Shown in pieces: positions 23,331 through 36,800 of a DNA stretch of 64,000 bases. Both the position numbers and the translations under genes were made by a program. Source of the stretch: Helopsaltes ochotensis (taxonomy: Eukaryota; Chordata; Aves; Passeriformes; Locustellidae); contig VXBM01000681.1 in the NCBI GenBank assembly GCA_013400155.1, positions 390,825-454,824 of the forward strand, in the 5' to 3' direction. Every line of letters starts with the position of its first letter. Position 1 is the first letter of the stretch. The notes below the pieces were generated by a model, which saw only the letters and a program-made list of their open reading frames with translations, made no database searches and was not told where the DNA came from.

Positions 23331-25489
23331 ACTGTGGGATTAAAAGGCAGTAGAAGGTTCTCCAGCAGTAAATGGGATAGCACTGCTTTCTGCAAGGAAA
23401 GTGGCCTGGGAACAATCCAAGGAGTCACTGAATATCACAGTAGCAGAAACTGCTTTTACCCGGGTGTAAAGCTTTAAGCCAAAGGCAGAACAAAACCAGA
23501 TTGCTCCATGCTGAGTGTCAAACAAAAAAATTAGGAACTCTGTCTGATTTTTGTTGAGTAAAAACACTTTTAACATCCTGTATTGCACTCAGAAGTGCTT
23601 CAACGACCTTGTAATAAATTAGATTAATAGATGTTGATTTTACAGCTACTTCATTATCTTCTGCTACATTAAAATCTAACTATTTATTCCCACAAGCATT
23701 TTCTTTCAGTTCTGGCTTTTTACTGGTGCTGGTGGTGCCACAAAGGAGCTATGGTGTTATCTGTTCCTGCAGTCCATGGGCAGCAGGTGGGACAACATCT
23801 CTCTTAGAAATAACCTGCAGCTGCTATTCCCTGCACCCTGCTGCAATTAAAGCTTCATTAGGAGCTGGTGAATAACTCTGCTATTCCTCTCTCCTGGCCA
23901 TGATCCCTCCCTCCTTTAAAAGGAAGGCATGACACAGATAAAGGTGGGGCTTTGCCAGCTCGAGTATTTCAAAGCCTTCCTCTTGGAGTCATGATTGCAG
24001 AAGGAGTCCTGGGGCATTTTCTGGAGACTTTGGTAAGCCTGTGCTACTGATTAAATGTTGGGTTTTCTGTCCTTAAGAGAATATACTTTGAATTTGCTGA
24101 AATTGTGGGAGCGGGTGCAGCTGAAGTTCTGTGGCATCCTCTGCTGTTGGAGAGGTTTCGTGTAAAGGCAATATCAGGAATTGTTAATACAAATAGTGGT
24201 TATGTTTATCTGGAAGTTTCCCGATAATGGAGCTGGTCTTGCTTTTTCAGTTGCAGACATGTTTCTAAAAGCCTCTTAATTTGGCTCTATAGAACTAGAT
24301 ACATATATTCTTTTCCCCCTTTTTTAAAGTCACTGGAGGCTGAAGATTTCCTTGGATATGCACCTTGAATTGCCGTGGAAGTTATAGTCTTACAATTTAG
24401 AGGATTATTTTGGAGTTTATCCAATGGTTATTATCCTAATAGTGTTGTTTTAAGATCGTTATGTTTCAATGCGTTGAGTGTCTTATATATTTAATTTAAC
24501 GGGTTGGAAATGTGATAGAAAAAGAATAGCATGCCTGTTCTGTGGACTGCAGCTGTGTCACATCTCTTAAAATATATAATTGCTGTGTTATCTCAAACAC
24601 TCCTAGAGTTAAATGAGCATCTCTCACTGGTATCAACTAAACACAATGCTCTCAATGAAGCTTTTCAGAATTTAAAATTAAATACCAGGTTTTCAGGGGG
24701 CTTCTTTGCACTCTTGCTAACTTTTTTCAGTTTGTTTGCTGCACGTTCGTTCTTATCAATTATTTACGAAAGCAGCAAGGCAAACTTGAAATCCTGTAGT
24801 GTTTGGAATTAATAATTTAATGCCCTTGTTTCCTTTTAATCTCCTCTCTGTGCAGTTACGTCTGTAGTCGCTTTTCTGGTGTTAAACTTTATTAAACAAA
24901 TCAACAATGAAAGTAAAACTGTCAATAAATAAGTTGCGTAGATCCAGACCTAAGTGTAATTTCCCTCTGTGGGGCTTTTATCTTGAATTAGAGCTTTAAA
25001 ACCAGTTTTACACTGAACATTAATCAGATGAAATATTCAGAATTGTTTTCTGGGTTATTAGGAAACTGGGAAATACGTCTCCCAGTGCAGAGTTGCCTGT
25101 GTCCTTAAACCTCAGATTTCCATCCTTGTCAGCTGCCAAGTTGCAGTTTCATGGAGTCTTTTGCTGCCTGTGACTGTCAAGGTATTTTTTCGTGTCTCTG
25201 TGATGTGTGCCATCTCTGAGCCTCTCTATATTTTGTGTACAGCTTCCCTCTTTTCCTTATTATCCTATTTGACAAGCCTGCCCTGTCAGAGATAACATTT
25301 TTGGAATAACCGTTCTCACGTTATTGATTACTGTTGCTGACCAGGTTTGGGTCCCTTTTTCTCTGTCAGTCGGGTTTTCCTCTTCGGTCACTCTTGGATC
25401 ACTGATGTAGAGCTCACACAACAAAGGGTTTCAGAGGAAAGGGGGTTGTTGTTGTTGTTCCTCTGGGCTGAGAATCCCAAATAGCTGTG
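23331..25489. other. Non-coding stretch with a possible TRPM8 leader exon
   Basis: No coding blocks are seen. A TATA-like CTTTAAAAGG at about 23914-23923 is followed about 110 bases later by a good splice donor (TTG|GTAAGC, intron starting at 24033). That arrangement could be the promoter and non-coding first exon of TRPM8, 3.7 kb upstream of its start codon, but nothing in the sequence proves it. Confidence 0.3.
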
Positions 25490-26320
25490 GTGGGGCTCTG
25501 TGGAAGGTGACTCCACCACTGCCCGGGCAGCCCCTTCGTTCTGATGCCTGACAACCCTTTCAGTGATGGAATTTTTTCCAGTATCCACCCTGAGCCTCTC
25601 CTCCTGTCCCTGTTTCCCGGGAGCAGAGTCCAAACCCCCCCCCGGCTGTCCCCTCCTGTCAGGGAGTTGTGCAGAGCCACAAGGTGCCCCCAGAGCCTCC
25701 TTTTCTCCAGGCTGAGCCCCTTTCCCAGCTCCCTCTGCCTCTCCTGGTGCTCCAGCCCCTTCCCAGCTCCGTTCCCTGCCCTGGACAAGCTCCAGCCCCT
25801 CAGTGTCCCTCTGGCCGTAGGGCCCAGAGCTGGACACAGCCCTGGAGGGGCTCAGCAGGGTCCAGGCCCTGCCCCGGGGCTGTGGCACACCATGGCTGGC
25901 ACAGCCCTGGGCCACTGGCCTTTTGCCCTCCTGGGCTCATGTTCAGCCCTGTCACACTGCCAGGGCCTTTTCCAGCTTTTCAGCTGCTCTTCCCTGAGCC
26001 TGCAGTGTTCCATGGGGTTGTCGTGACCCAAGGACAGGACCTGGCCCTTGGCCTTGCTGACCCTTGGCCTGTGGGTCCAGGCTGTGCAGATCCCTCTGCA
26101 GAGCCTTCCTGCCCCTCCAGGGGATCCACATCTCACCAACTTGGTGTCTGCAGCTTCCTGAGGGTGCCCTCCATCCTCTCATCCACATCTTTGGTAAAGA
26201 TCCAAATATGAAACAGGACTGGACCAGTACTGAGCCCTGGGGAACAGCACTGGTGACTGGCCACCAGCTGGATTTAATTCTCTTCCCCCTTCTCTGGGCC
26301 CAGCCTTCTAGCCATTCACT
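25490..26320 (-). mobile_element. Long CR1 LINE 3' segment, minus strand
   Basis: About 830 bp of GC-rich CR1 sequence in reverse orientation. It shows the inverted blocks for 'ctccaccactgcccgggcag', 'ttctccaggctgagcccctt', 'agggcccagagctggacaca' and 'ctgagccctggggaacagca'. The long open frames here (25388-26211, both strands) are a by-product of its high GC and are not host genes. Confidence 0.9.
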
Positions 26321-26410
26321 TTGCAAACTGGTGGTGGTGGTGTTGTTGTTGTGTTTTGTTTTGTTTGTGGGGTTGTTTGTTTTTTTTTTTTTCTGGTGGT
26401 GTGGGGTTTT
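26321..26410. repeat. G/T-rich low-complexity tract
   Basis: Runs of TGG and GTT triplets followed by GTTTT repeats and a long T-run on the + strand. Confidence 0.8.
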
Positions 26411-27730
26411 TTGTGGGATTTTTTCCCCTCCCTTTTCTTGGGGTGAAATCATTCCTGTATCATGTAGGAGCTGGGAAGGAGGAAGAGGGCTTTTTTCTGT
26501 GCTCTTCCATTACTTATCAGTGATAGAATGACACAGATCCCTGGGTATGCTGCAGAATTTGGGGGAAGTAGCTGAGGGGTTCTGCCATGCACAGTAAACA
26601 ACACTGAGTCGATCATGCTCCTCTTCAACACAGAATGTTTTTCAAAGGATTTTAAAAATAACTAACACATAAATATACATGTCTTTGTGGAAACTTGAAT
26701 TTTCTTACTGCTTTGGGGGCTTGCTCACATCACATTTCATCATTCTGTTTACAGCTGCAGCTTTCTACTGCCTGTGCCATTCCTACTGTGTTGAATGCCC
26801 CAAAGAAATTTTCACACTTGCTGGTTCTTGGCTCTCAGGAGTTCTGTATTTACAGGGTGATGCTTCAGTGTTGCTGTGCCTGGGAGGGGAGCTTTGTGTT
26901 CCATGCAGTGGCAGTGTCACCCCAGAGGCAAACGCAGAGCACACAGCCAGGGAAAAGGCAGGAGAGAAAACAGTGGTGGAAACACAAGTAGGCTCTGAGC
27001 TCCCCAGGTTCACTGGCTGACAGCTTTTCTTTCAGGAAAAGGCCTTTTCCAGTATTATTCACAGAGTAGCATGAAGGGAATTAAAATACTTGTATTAATA
27101 AATATGATTTTGTTTTGTGCTTTGCTGCAAGTGCAGTGATGCTCCTTCAAAGACAGTGACTTCAACACAGGGATCTGCTTTGGAGGGCAATTGAAATGTG
27201 TTTGTGTCTACAGGTCACTTCCTAATTTTTGGATCCAATGTCCTTTAAATCCACTTACTTTTCAGTTTGCACATGTTGACTGTCCTTGTTCGAGGAGTGG
27301 GATTAGTGGTGGGTGCTGCTCCTCTAAGCTCCTGGGGTCCTGCTGGGCCAGCGGCTTTAACACTGCCGTTTTTCCTCTGTGTCTGAAATGTTTCCTCTTA
27401 ATATCCCCTTTAATTTGTAAATACACTGGATTAAGGACTCTTCATGTATATAAGCCGTGTTCTGATCTTGCTCATCAGAGACAAAAGAGTTAAAATAGGG
27501 GAATTAATTGAATGGGATGGTTTATAAGGTATGTTTCTTTCTCCAAAGATGTTGACTTGGAGCTCTTTTGGAGAGGGGAAAGATAAAAGAAAGTCTCATT
27601 GCGGTATGAGATAATAGAAAATATTTTTTCTGAATTTTTGTTTCACATTTTGGGATTAATACCCTTCCTAATTCTTTATGCTGGATTCAAATAACCTCTT
27701 CCTTGCCATGCTAGGGTGCCAAGTGCCCTT

Positions 27731-27766
27731 GCTGTTGTCTAGGGCTACTCCATCTTCCCCTCTACC
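27731..27766 (+). promoter_or_regulatory. TRPM8: Putative splice acceptor and leader just before the TRPM8 start codon
   Basis: A pyrimidine-rich stretch ends in TCTAG at 27738-27742. That would start the first coding exon at 27743 with 24 bases of leader before the ATG at 27767. The start context is taccATG, with A at -3. Confidence 0.5.
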
Positions 27767-27883
27767 ATGCTTTTCCAGGTTTCCATGGGCAGCATGAGAC
27801 ACCGAAGAAATGGCAATTTTGAGAGTTCCAGACTCCTGTATTCCAGCATGTCTCGCAGCATAGATGTGGCTTGCAGCGATGCT
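27767..27883 (+). CDS. TRPM8: TRPM8 coding exon 1
   Basis: Residues 1-39, starting at ATG 27767 and ending in phase 0 at donor GTGAGT. It encodes the variable N-terminus with M-R-H-R-R-N and L-Y-S-S-M-S-R-S, matching the human M-R-N-R-R-N and L-Y-S-S-A-S-R-S. In-frame ATGs at 27785 and 27794 would give shorter proteins. Confidence 0.85.
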
Positions 27884-30800
27884 GTGAGTATCTGGTACAT
27901 GCTGGTGTCCTGGGAGGGGCCACAGTGGCGGTGAATTTGGTCAAGTCAGGAGCAGGATGGATTTGTCACTTTCCATGGAGAAATTTTCCTAACTAGTGAC
28001 CTAACACAGCTGACACGGTGAAACCTTAAGGGGGTGTATAGTGTTCCTGTTGAACGCTGCAGCTCTTTATTGTGCTTTCTTCATCACTTCTGATTTTAAA
28101 CCCTTTTCCACGTTGCATCAAGAGACAAATTTGTCTGTATAAAGAACCACCCCAAGCTCTTCTCAAAGCTTGATTGCCAAGGCAGCCAACATATAGTTAT
28201 GTTAAACATCTTTCATGCCTGAAAGATTCGCTGATTCCAGCAATTGTGTGGCAGATTCCCTGTTCCTCATGGGTTTGCAGAAGGCTTTAATGGCCGATTC
28301 TTAGGACTTTAGCAAATGCTTCCCCATCCTTTTCTTTTTTTGGTCTTGCATGGTTGTGACTTTTACTGGTTGAATGGGTTCCCTTCCATTTTCCTTGTTT
28401 TGGATATAATGCTTGTAATGTTTATTGGGCTTGGAATAGCTTTTACCTGCTGTTTAAACACAAGTGTTGTGTCAAACAGGTAAACTAAACTATGGCTGCC
28501 TGTCTGTCTTTTATGTCCCACGTGAAGTCTTGCAATCCTGCAAATCTGAGCTGTACTCAAAAGCAAAAAAAAGACCCCTAACCCTTTATCAGCAAGTGAG
28601 AATTTCTCTTTGCTTTCTTAGCTGCAGAGGCAGATTTGGGATGAATTTGCATTCCCCAAGTGTGAAAGCTTCTCCAGGGAGTTTCAAGGTTAATAGGAGA
28701 GTTAATGGTTAAACAAGCTGGAGAGACTTCGCATTCCACTGAGCTCCCATAAAGGATGACTTGAAGTTGTTCCGGACTCCTGCTGGGGTCTTTGTGTGTT
28801 GAATTAAAACAGCCCCTACCCTAAAAGAACCTTACTATCTTCTCTTTTTCAATTTTTTTTCAATTTTTTTTTTTTTTTCCCATTGGGAAGAATGTTTGCT
28901 GTATTGTTTTAAGCAGTATCTTTGTTTTCTCTCTGACTGCTGTTACTGAGATATCTTCTGTTTTTTGAGTTATCAAAATTAACTTTTAAATATTATATTC
29001 CAGGATTTGGCCAACTTCATCCAAGAAAATTTTAAGAAGAGAGAATGTGTCTTTTTTACAAAAGACACCAAGTCAATGTAAGGAGATACTTTTCTCTTGT
29101 TTTTCAAGAACGGGGGAGTTGGTTGATGAGGGTATTTCTGTCTGCAAAGGCAGGGAGTAAAGTTTGGGGGTTTTTTTGTTTAGAGTCTGGATCTAGCAGT
29201 CCAATCTCACCTCGGTCCCCTTGTTTGAGTTACTCCACAAGTGATTTGATGCAGAACTAGGGATCTGATCTTCCAGCAGCTCCGTCACATCGCTTAATGT
29301 CAAATTCCCTATTTGAACTGGGGCAATATATAGGTGCTTTGAAGGATGCAGCACTGGTATTGATGTGTATGACAAGGTATGTGTCAGAGGTTTGCATTAC
29401 TTAAGTTTTCCTTTTAAACCCAAATCACAAATTTCATGCACAGCCTTACACAGGCACCAGGATTTGCTCAGGCTGATGTTCTCTTAACACAGGATATTAA
29501 ACTGGCTCCATTTGCAGGCACAGGTACCAGTGCAATGCTAGTTCAAGGACCATAACATTGCTTTGTGGGTTTGGATTTTAGGGGGTTTTTTTGTGGTTTG
29601 GTTTTGTTTTTCTTTTAATCTCAGGAGAAAAGTGATCAAACTAGTACAGCTGCAGAAATTCTAATACTGAGCTCTGAGGGCTCTCTGACACCACTTTTCT
29701 CTGAAGCTGGAGGGAGGGAAATTAGTCTCATTTCAGAAAGTCTTGCTTAGGGTCCTCCTTTGCCACCAAAAATGGGATGTCTGGCAAGGCACCAACAAAG
29801 GATGGAGGAGCTGATTCTCATCAGCTGCTCTTCCTGCGAGCCCTCTGGGACAAGATTGCAGAACTTGCTGGGTTATTTTTGTCTAGCTATTTTTAAGGGA
29901 AGCTTTGCAAGGTACAGCAGAGTAGAAGAAACCTTTCTAAAGGAGACGAGCAATTAATTACCCCTTCTCCATGTCCTCTAAGGATGTGGGAATGTGGGCT
30001 ATGGAGAGGACCTTTAAAATCAAGTCAGCCCAGCAGCACCACTAAACCACATCCTCAAGTGCCATATCCACGTGATTTTGGAATACTTCTAGGGATGATG
30101 GCTCCACCACGACCCTGGGCAGCCTTTACTGATGCCTGACAGCCCTTTCCATCAATTTTTTTCCCTGATATTCCAATCTGAACCTCCCTGGCACAACTTG
30201 AGGCCTTTTCCTCTTGTCCTTTCATTTGTTACTTGGGAGAGGAGATGCAGTGAACTCATCCTATGTGGTTAGGAGCACAAAAAGGGAAAGAAACCCCTCA
30301 GCACAGCCTGGTTCCTGAGCTGTGTTCCACTTGCCAGTGCTGGGCAGAAGCAGGTTATGGGGGAGGAAGCAGGATCAGGTGCTGCTCTGCTGTCAGGTGG
30401 CAAATCCCAGTAGGGTCCCACACACAACTGGTTCTGTAGCTCCACCTGCTGCTTTCCTTGCTGTCATAGCTCACTTTTCTGTGCTCAGGATTCCTCAGGG
30501 GTCTCGTGTCTATTCACTCGTCTTTCAGGGGTAACTTATGTAAATGTGGATACCCTGAAAATCAGCACATAGAGGGCACCCAGGTTAACACCACCGAAAA
30601 ATGGAACTACAAGAAGCACACGAAGGAGCTTCCTACTGATGCTTTCGGAGACATTCAGTTTGAAAACTTGGGAAAAAGAGGAAAGGTAAGTGGAAATATT
30701 AAGGATTTTCATGAGGCCCCTATTGAGTACCAGTGGGAGCGCCTCAAAAGCAAGGAAGGTGAAATGGATTTTATTCTAATGGCTACAAGGGACACAGGCT

Positions 30801-33800
30801 TGTTTCTCAAGCCCTGAAAATAGGTAACATAGGATAATTCCTTCTGTGTTACTTGTTGGTTAGGCTGGTGATGGGAGTGAAAGGAGATTATCTCTTTCCA
30901 GGCATGTCAGGAGAAGGGGTGAATGAGAGTGGTGTGCAAGGATTACTTTATATCCACATGGACCAGCTTGCTCAGGCGTATAAAGAATTGAATATTTCCC
31001 AGGGTGGAGAGTTCTGGAGGGATGTAGGATATCTGTGGAACTTCAAAAGTTTTATTCCATTTGTTGGGGCTTTTTTTCCCTTGTATCTTTGCTTGGAGTA
31101 GGGACAGTGAAGGTGTGGGAAGAAGAAAATAGCTGCTGTTTCTATTTCTGGTGATTTTTACTGATGCTTGTGAGGAGTCACATGTGGCTGAGCTCATCTG
31201 CCTCCTCTAAGTGGCTGATAGGTAACACACAGTGCAGGTTGCTTGGGACAATCAAAATAAATGAGGAAGATCAGAACCTGCTATGTAAATTAATTTGGCT
31301 TGTTTTATACAAAGTAGCAGAAATAAGAGGCATTTGAGTATGAAATGAGACTGAAGGTTTCAAATCATGGTTAAACAGATCCATGTACTTAACATATTTT
31401 TTAATATGCACATTTTAGCTTTGTGCTACTTTGTTGTAAGCTGCTGTGTGACTGTACTGGAACAAAAAGTGCTTTGCTCTGTCGCAGTATTGCAGACTTC
31501 TCAAAGGTTAAATGTTCTTTCCTTAGGTTGTGTCTTCCCCACTTCCAGCTTTGGAAATCAGTTCACATGCCCTCAGTTGTTTCACACAGACTCTCAAGGC
31601 CACTATGCATATTTCAGAGCATACTTTGTTCAAACACTGCATATAAGTATCCTAGTCCATTCTGTTGGAATGTTGGCTGGAATCACATCTCAGTTCCCTG
31701 TTCTTATTCCCTGCACAGCAAGGTACCTGCTGCTCCTGAAGATTGCAGAGTATTTTCTGTTGATGCACAGTTCAAACTCTGGGTGACCTAAGAATTGCTG
31801 TCAATTATCAGTGAGGGATGGGAAGTTTTACACCTTGCATTGTGCTTTTTAGGACAGATGAGTCCTAAAAAGTTCTGAGCAGAAATGTGGTGTGAGCAGA
31901 CCCATAAAGATGTTTAGGACAGGCTGGGAGGGCTGGGCATTCTTAAGCCTGGAGAAGAGAAGGCTCCAGAGAGATCTTCCAGTGCCTAAAGAGGCTCCAG
32001 GAGAGCTGGAGAAGGACTGGGGACAAGGGATGGAGTGACAGGACAAGGGAAAGTGACTTCCCACTGCCAGAGGGCAGAGCTAGATTGGATATTGGGAAGA
32101 AATTCTGCCCTGGGAGGGTGGGGAGACCCTGGCACAGGGTGCCCAGAGCAACTGTGACTGTCCCCGGATCCCTGGCAGTGTCCCAGGCCAGGTTGAATGA
32201 AGCTTGGAGCAACTTGGGATAGCAAAAGGTGCTCGTGGCAGGGATGGGACCAAATGAGGTTTTAAGCTCCCTTGCAGTTCAAAACACTCTGGGATTCTAT
32301 AAAATCTCACCCTCTGTAAGTCTAGCTTTTGAGTGCTTTGTTTCTGCTGTGCCAGTCAGACCCCGTAACATCCATGAGCATTGCAGTCACTGCATTCGAT
32401 GTTTTGGGAGCCGAAACCCCAAAAAGACTTCCCTGAATCCCAGCCATGGTCTGGGAGCAGTATCCAGCAGTACCAGGAGATGGCACCATTGTACTTCGGA
32501 GCAGGGAGGTGCTGAGCTGCTGCAGTGGAGCTGACAGGTTTGCTGTGGGAAGGCCTGACCAGGTAATTTTCCTGGTAGCTCCCCCTCTCCTATAGGGGAT
32601 CCTCTCCAGAAGAACACCCAAAGCTTCACGTGGCTGAAGCTTCTTAGGGCAGAAGCTGTGGGAGTCCCTTAGCTCTCCTGTGTAGCTGCTGGAGCCTGCT
32701 CAGCATCCTCTGTAATTTCCTAAATGCTTTAACTCCTTCTGGGAGCCTGTCCTGGAACACATGAATGTTTTTATTTGAGTTCAGTGTCTCTTAGGTGGGA
32801 CATCTCCTCAAAGTAATTCTTTCATTTTGCTCTCCTGCTAATACTGGGCAATCGATACAAAATCCTCTGATTCAGGTCCAAGCTAGTCCTTTTCATCTCC
32901 TGATTTGGCTTGTGCAGCCATGAATGTCTTCCAAAAGTGATGGAACTGTGAAGAGGCTTTTGAATAGCAAAGCAAGACAAGGCCTGAGAAGCTTTTACAT
33001 AGATGGAGACATGTTGAGTCCACCTGAAGCCAGATTATCTCTCTCATGTGTTTTTTGGCATCTTTGTGGAGTGTTCAAGCTTTACTACAAACTTGATGTA
33101 TTTGTTTTGTGTTATACTTGAAGCACTGGAGTGGGTATGTGTTGTGATAGGGACACCATTCACATGGAGCCTGGAATTTGTTTGATTAGTGTAATCAAAA
33201 TACAGCTGTCATTAGTTCACGTGCAACAATGATGCTGCCACTGATTCATAATCTAAGCTTTAAATAGCACTATTGGAGTTAGTTGCTATAGTGGTGGTGT
33301 GTTCATCCTTGCAGAGTGAAGCTCAAGGTCACTGCTCTTGCCTTCTCCCTTCTCTAGGGGAAGGATAAAGGTACCTCAGAGGAAGGAACAAGGATTTCAT
33401 CATCACCTTGCCCTTCATCTCCTGGCTGTTGTATAGCAGAGAAGAAAATGCAATCCCTGGGTTGTTCCCATCAATCTCAATTTATCTCCTGCTATATTTG
33501 TTCTCCTGTTTTCTCTCCCCCAAGTACATCCGCCTGTCATGTGACACGGACTCGGAGACACTCTACGATCTCATGACCCAGCACTGGCACCTGAAGACCC
33601 CAAACCTCGTCATCTCTGTCACCGGCGGTGCCAAGAACTTCGCGCTCAAGCCCCGCATGCGCAAGATATTCAGCAGGCTGATCTACATTGCCCAGTCCAA
33701 GGGTAAACACCTGCTCCTGTGCCTCTGTTACTTTATTGCTGCAGCTCAAAGGATCTGTGAGGAAGCAGAGTGTTCATTTTGCTTCTGCTTGGCTGCTGCA

Positions 33801-36800
33801 CTTGGGATATGTGTGACATTAATGGTTTGGAAGTAAGAAGATTGGGATTTAGTCAGGGGATGTCTGTGGTAACAAGGTGAGTTGTGTAGCATCTCTGTTG
33901 TGCTTAATTGAAGAATAAACCCCCAAGGTCACAAAAGGGGTTTGGGTTATGTCTTTAATGCTGTGGAGGGTGGGTTTCTGGCAGTATTCCCCCAGGTGAC
34001 TGGGTGTTGTTCTTTCAGGAGCCTGGATTTTCACTGGGGGAACGCACTACGGGCTGATGAAGTACATTGGGGAGGTGGTCAGAGACAACACCATCAGTCG
34101 CAGCTCCGAGGAGAACGTGGTGGCCATTGGCATCGCGGCCTGGGGCATGATCTCCAACCGGGAAACCCTCATCCGCACGGCCGACAGTGACGTAAGGAGC
34201 ACAGCCTCACGGAATCATTAGTGAGGTTAAAGTTCAAGCTGGACAACTTGAACTTCTAAGATCATCAGGTCCAGCTGCCAGCCCAGTACTAGCAGCACAT
34301 CTCACCATTAAACCACATCCTCAAGTGCTACATGGGTGGGTTGGTAGGGAAAGAAAGAGGAGGCTCAGCCTCAAAACGTTGGGAGCTCTTCCAGAACAGG
34401 AGGAAATTAAAATGTTCTTACACCCAAGTCAGTCACACACATCAGGCCTGGTGAGGAGGATTTCAGCTGTGCCAGATGTTGACATGTCTGTGTGGGAGTT
34501 CAGGTGCTCTAACTCCATGTCTGGCATTGCTTTAGGGATAACCTCTCCCATGGTTAGTCTAGCTCTGAAATCCCCATGCACTCCCCCACAGTAGGGATTC
34601 CCATGAGCTAAGGCATGTGGTACCTGCTGGTGCTGTTTAAGATCTTCATGGACACTGCCATCCTACCTGCCAGATGCACTGGGATAGCTCCCCTTGTCTC
34701 TAGTCCACCAAACATGACAGAACACGTCTAAAAAATTGTCCTGCTGCGTAAATAAGGGGGGGGGGGGGGGTGTCGTCCTTGCCCTTGAATCTCTATCAAA
34801 CGCTGTGCTGGTGCCCCTAGGGGAGCTACCTGGCCCACTACATCATGGATGACCTGAAGAGAGACCCCCTGTACTGCCTGGATAACAACCACACCCATCT
34901 CCTGCTGGTTGACAACGGCACCCACGGGCACCCCACGGTGGAGGCCAAAGTGCGCACCCAGCTGGAGAAGTACATTTCGGAGCGGGTCATCCCAGGTATC
35001 CTCCTCCTCCTCATGTCTGTGCATGCTGTGGGGCTGATCCACAGTGATTTCCTTGGAATAGGAAAGTAGTGGCAACATCCTGTGGCTGCGGAGCTGGAAG
35101 GGATCTGTGTGAACTGCAATGCATCTGGAGCTCTGTCAGGAGCAAACTGTCCTCTGCAGAGCAACATCTTCCCTCATCTTCCTTCCTGTATGTCCTTTGT
35201 GTTGCAGCAAATGCTTCATTTCAGCCACACAGCCCTTCCCTCCCTTCCCCTTAGAAGCTGACCTTTCTATGTACATCTCACCTGTCACTGAATTCCAGGT
35301 ACCTGGAACAATTACAATCAAAAGCTGAAATTAGGCTTTCCCCAAAATATTTATTTATGAGGGTGACTGAGCTGCCTGCAACCTGCTGCTAAATAATTTC
35401 TCTTTTCACCCACTTCTTTACCAAAGCGTAAAAAAGAAATCAAAATCCTTAGCAGGAAATTCTTAAAAAGCTTTTGGGCATGTTGTTGTTTGGGTTTGCT
35501 TTTTTTATTGTGTGTATGTGTGTGTGTGTAGAACGTCTCTCAAACACTAGCTCCTGGAGTTACAGAATTCTTGCCTTTCTTTTACGATTGAAAATCCCAA
35601 CTCAGAGGTTCTCTATCTTGAGTTTGTGATAAGAACCTTTCACTGAGAGTCAAAATGGTCAAAGGAGCAGATGAATACAAAAAAATTCCATTTTAAGGAT
35701 ATCAAGATAGCAAAAATTAGGATTTCTAGACTGGAAAAGCTTCTGTTGGAGAAGGGTATCTGAAGTCATCCATGCAGAATGCTAGGTAAAACCGAGTTTT
35801 CATTAAAAACAGCTTTAATAATTCTGGAAAAATCAACAGCAAACTAGTATTTGCACGAATGCCTTGGAAATTCTTTCATTGTACTCAAGAAAAATAAGTT
35901 GTTCAAAGTGCATTAATTGATTTAATCTTTTTTCTTCTGTTTCTTTTGGCATATTTTACAGAATCTAATTACGGTGGGAAGATCCCAATTGTGTGTTTTG
36001 CCCAAGGTGGTGGGAAGGAGACTTTGAAAGTAGGTTTATTTCTTTTTTTTTTGTTTCCAGGAATAACAATGGGGATGTTGCTCTAATACCAAATACTGAT
36101 TACTCCAAAAGAAACTTGATGAAGTAGACAGTGCTGTTATTGACAGAAGCTTGCCTTGCTCTTGCTACAGAAGGACCTTGTTTGCAATTTAAGCTTATGA
36201 TGTTTGTTTCTGTTAAAATTTCTGTGCAAAGTTTCTGCCTTGGGCTGTCATTCTGCATAAAATATTGGCTAGGACAGTTCAGTTGTGTCAGTTCTTCCAC
36301 ATCAGGGAATGTGAAGGGACATTCAAGACCACCCAGTTCCACCCCCTGCCATGGGCAGGGATGCCTTCTACTATCCCAGGTTACTCCTAGCCCTATCCAG
36401 CCCAGCCTTGAACATGTCCAGGGATCCAGGGGCAGCCCCAGCTTCTCTGGGCAACCTGTGCCTGGGCCTCACAGTCAATCATTTCCTCCTAATGAAAATA
36501 TTAATTTCTCCTCTTGTAGTTCAAAACCATACCCCCTTGTCCCATCACTATCTGCCCATGTAAAAAGTTGCTCTCCCTATTTCTTATAAGCCCCTTTAAG
36601 TACTGAAAGGCCACATTTTAAAATCTAGTTTAGATCTAGACCTGGTTTAAATCTTGGCAGCTGAGTTGGGCAGGAGGGCTCTGCTGACTCCAGACCCTTC
36701 TAAGCCTATATGGGGAAGGACCAGGCATCTTCAAACAGATGACAGGGAGGAGGAGGAAGAACAGACAAAGAAGTTTCTTGAAATAGGATGTCTAAGTGAC

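Noticed and set aside
23991..24032. ATG-started 14-codon segment that would join exon 1 in frame through the acceptor ending at 27778, giving a longer TRPM8 N-terminus.
   Set aside because: The start at 27767 reproduces the human N-terminal length exactly and needs no extension. The in-frame join can occur by chance.
25388..26211. Long overlapping open frames on both strands (up to 180 codons).
   Set aside because: They lie inside a GC-rich minus-strand CR1 copy. The frames have no domains and match neither CR1 ORF2 in frame nor a host gene.
27762..27944. Minus-strand 60-codon frame over the TRPM8 start.
   Set aside because: It is a shadow of the conserved plus-strand exon 1.
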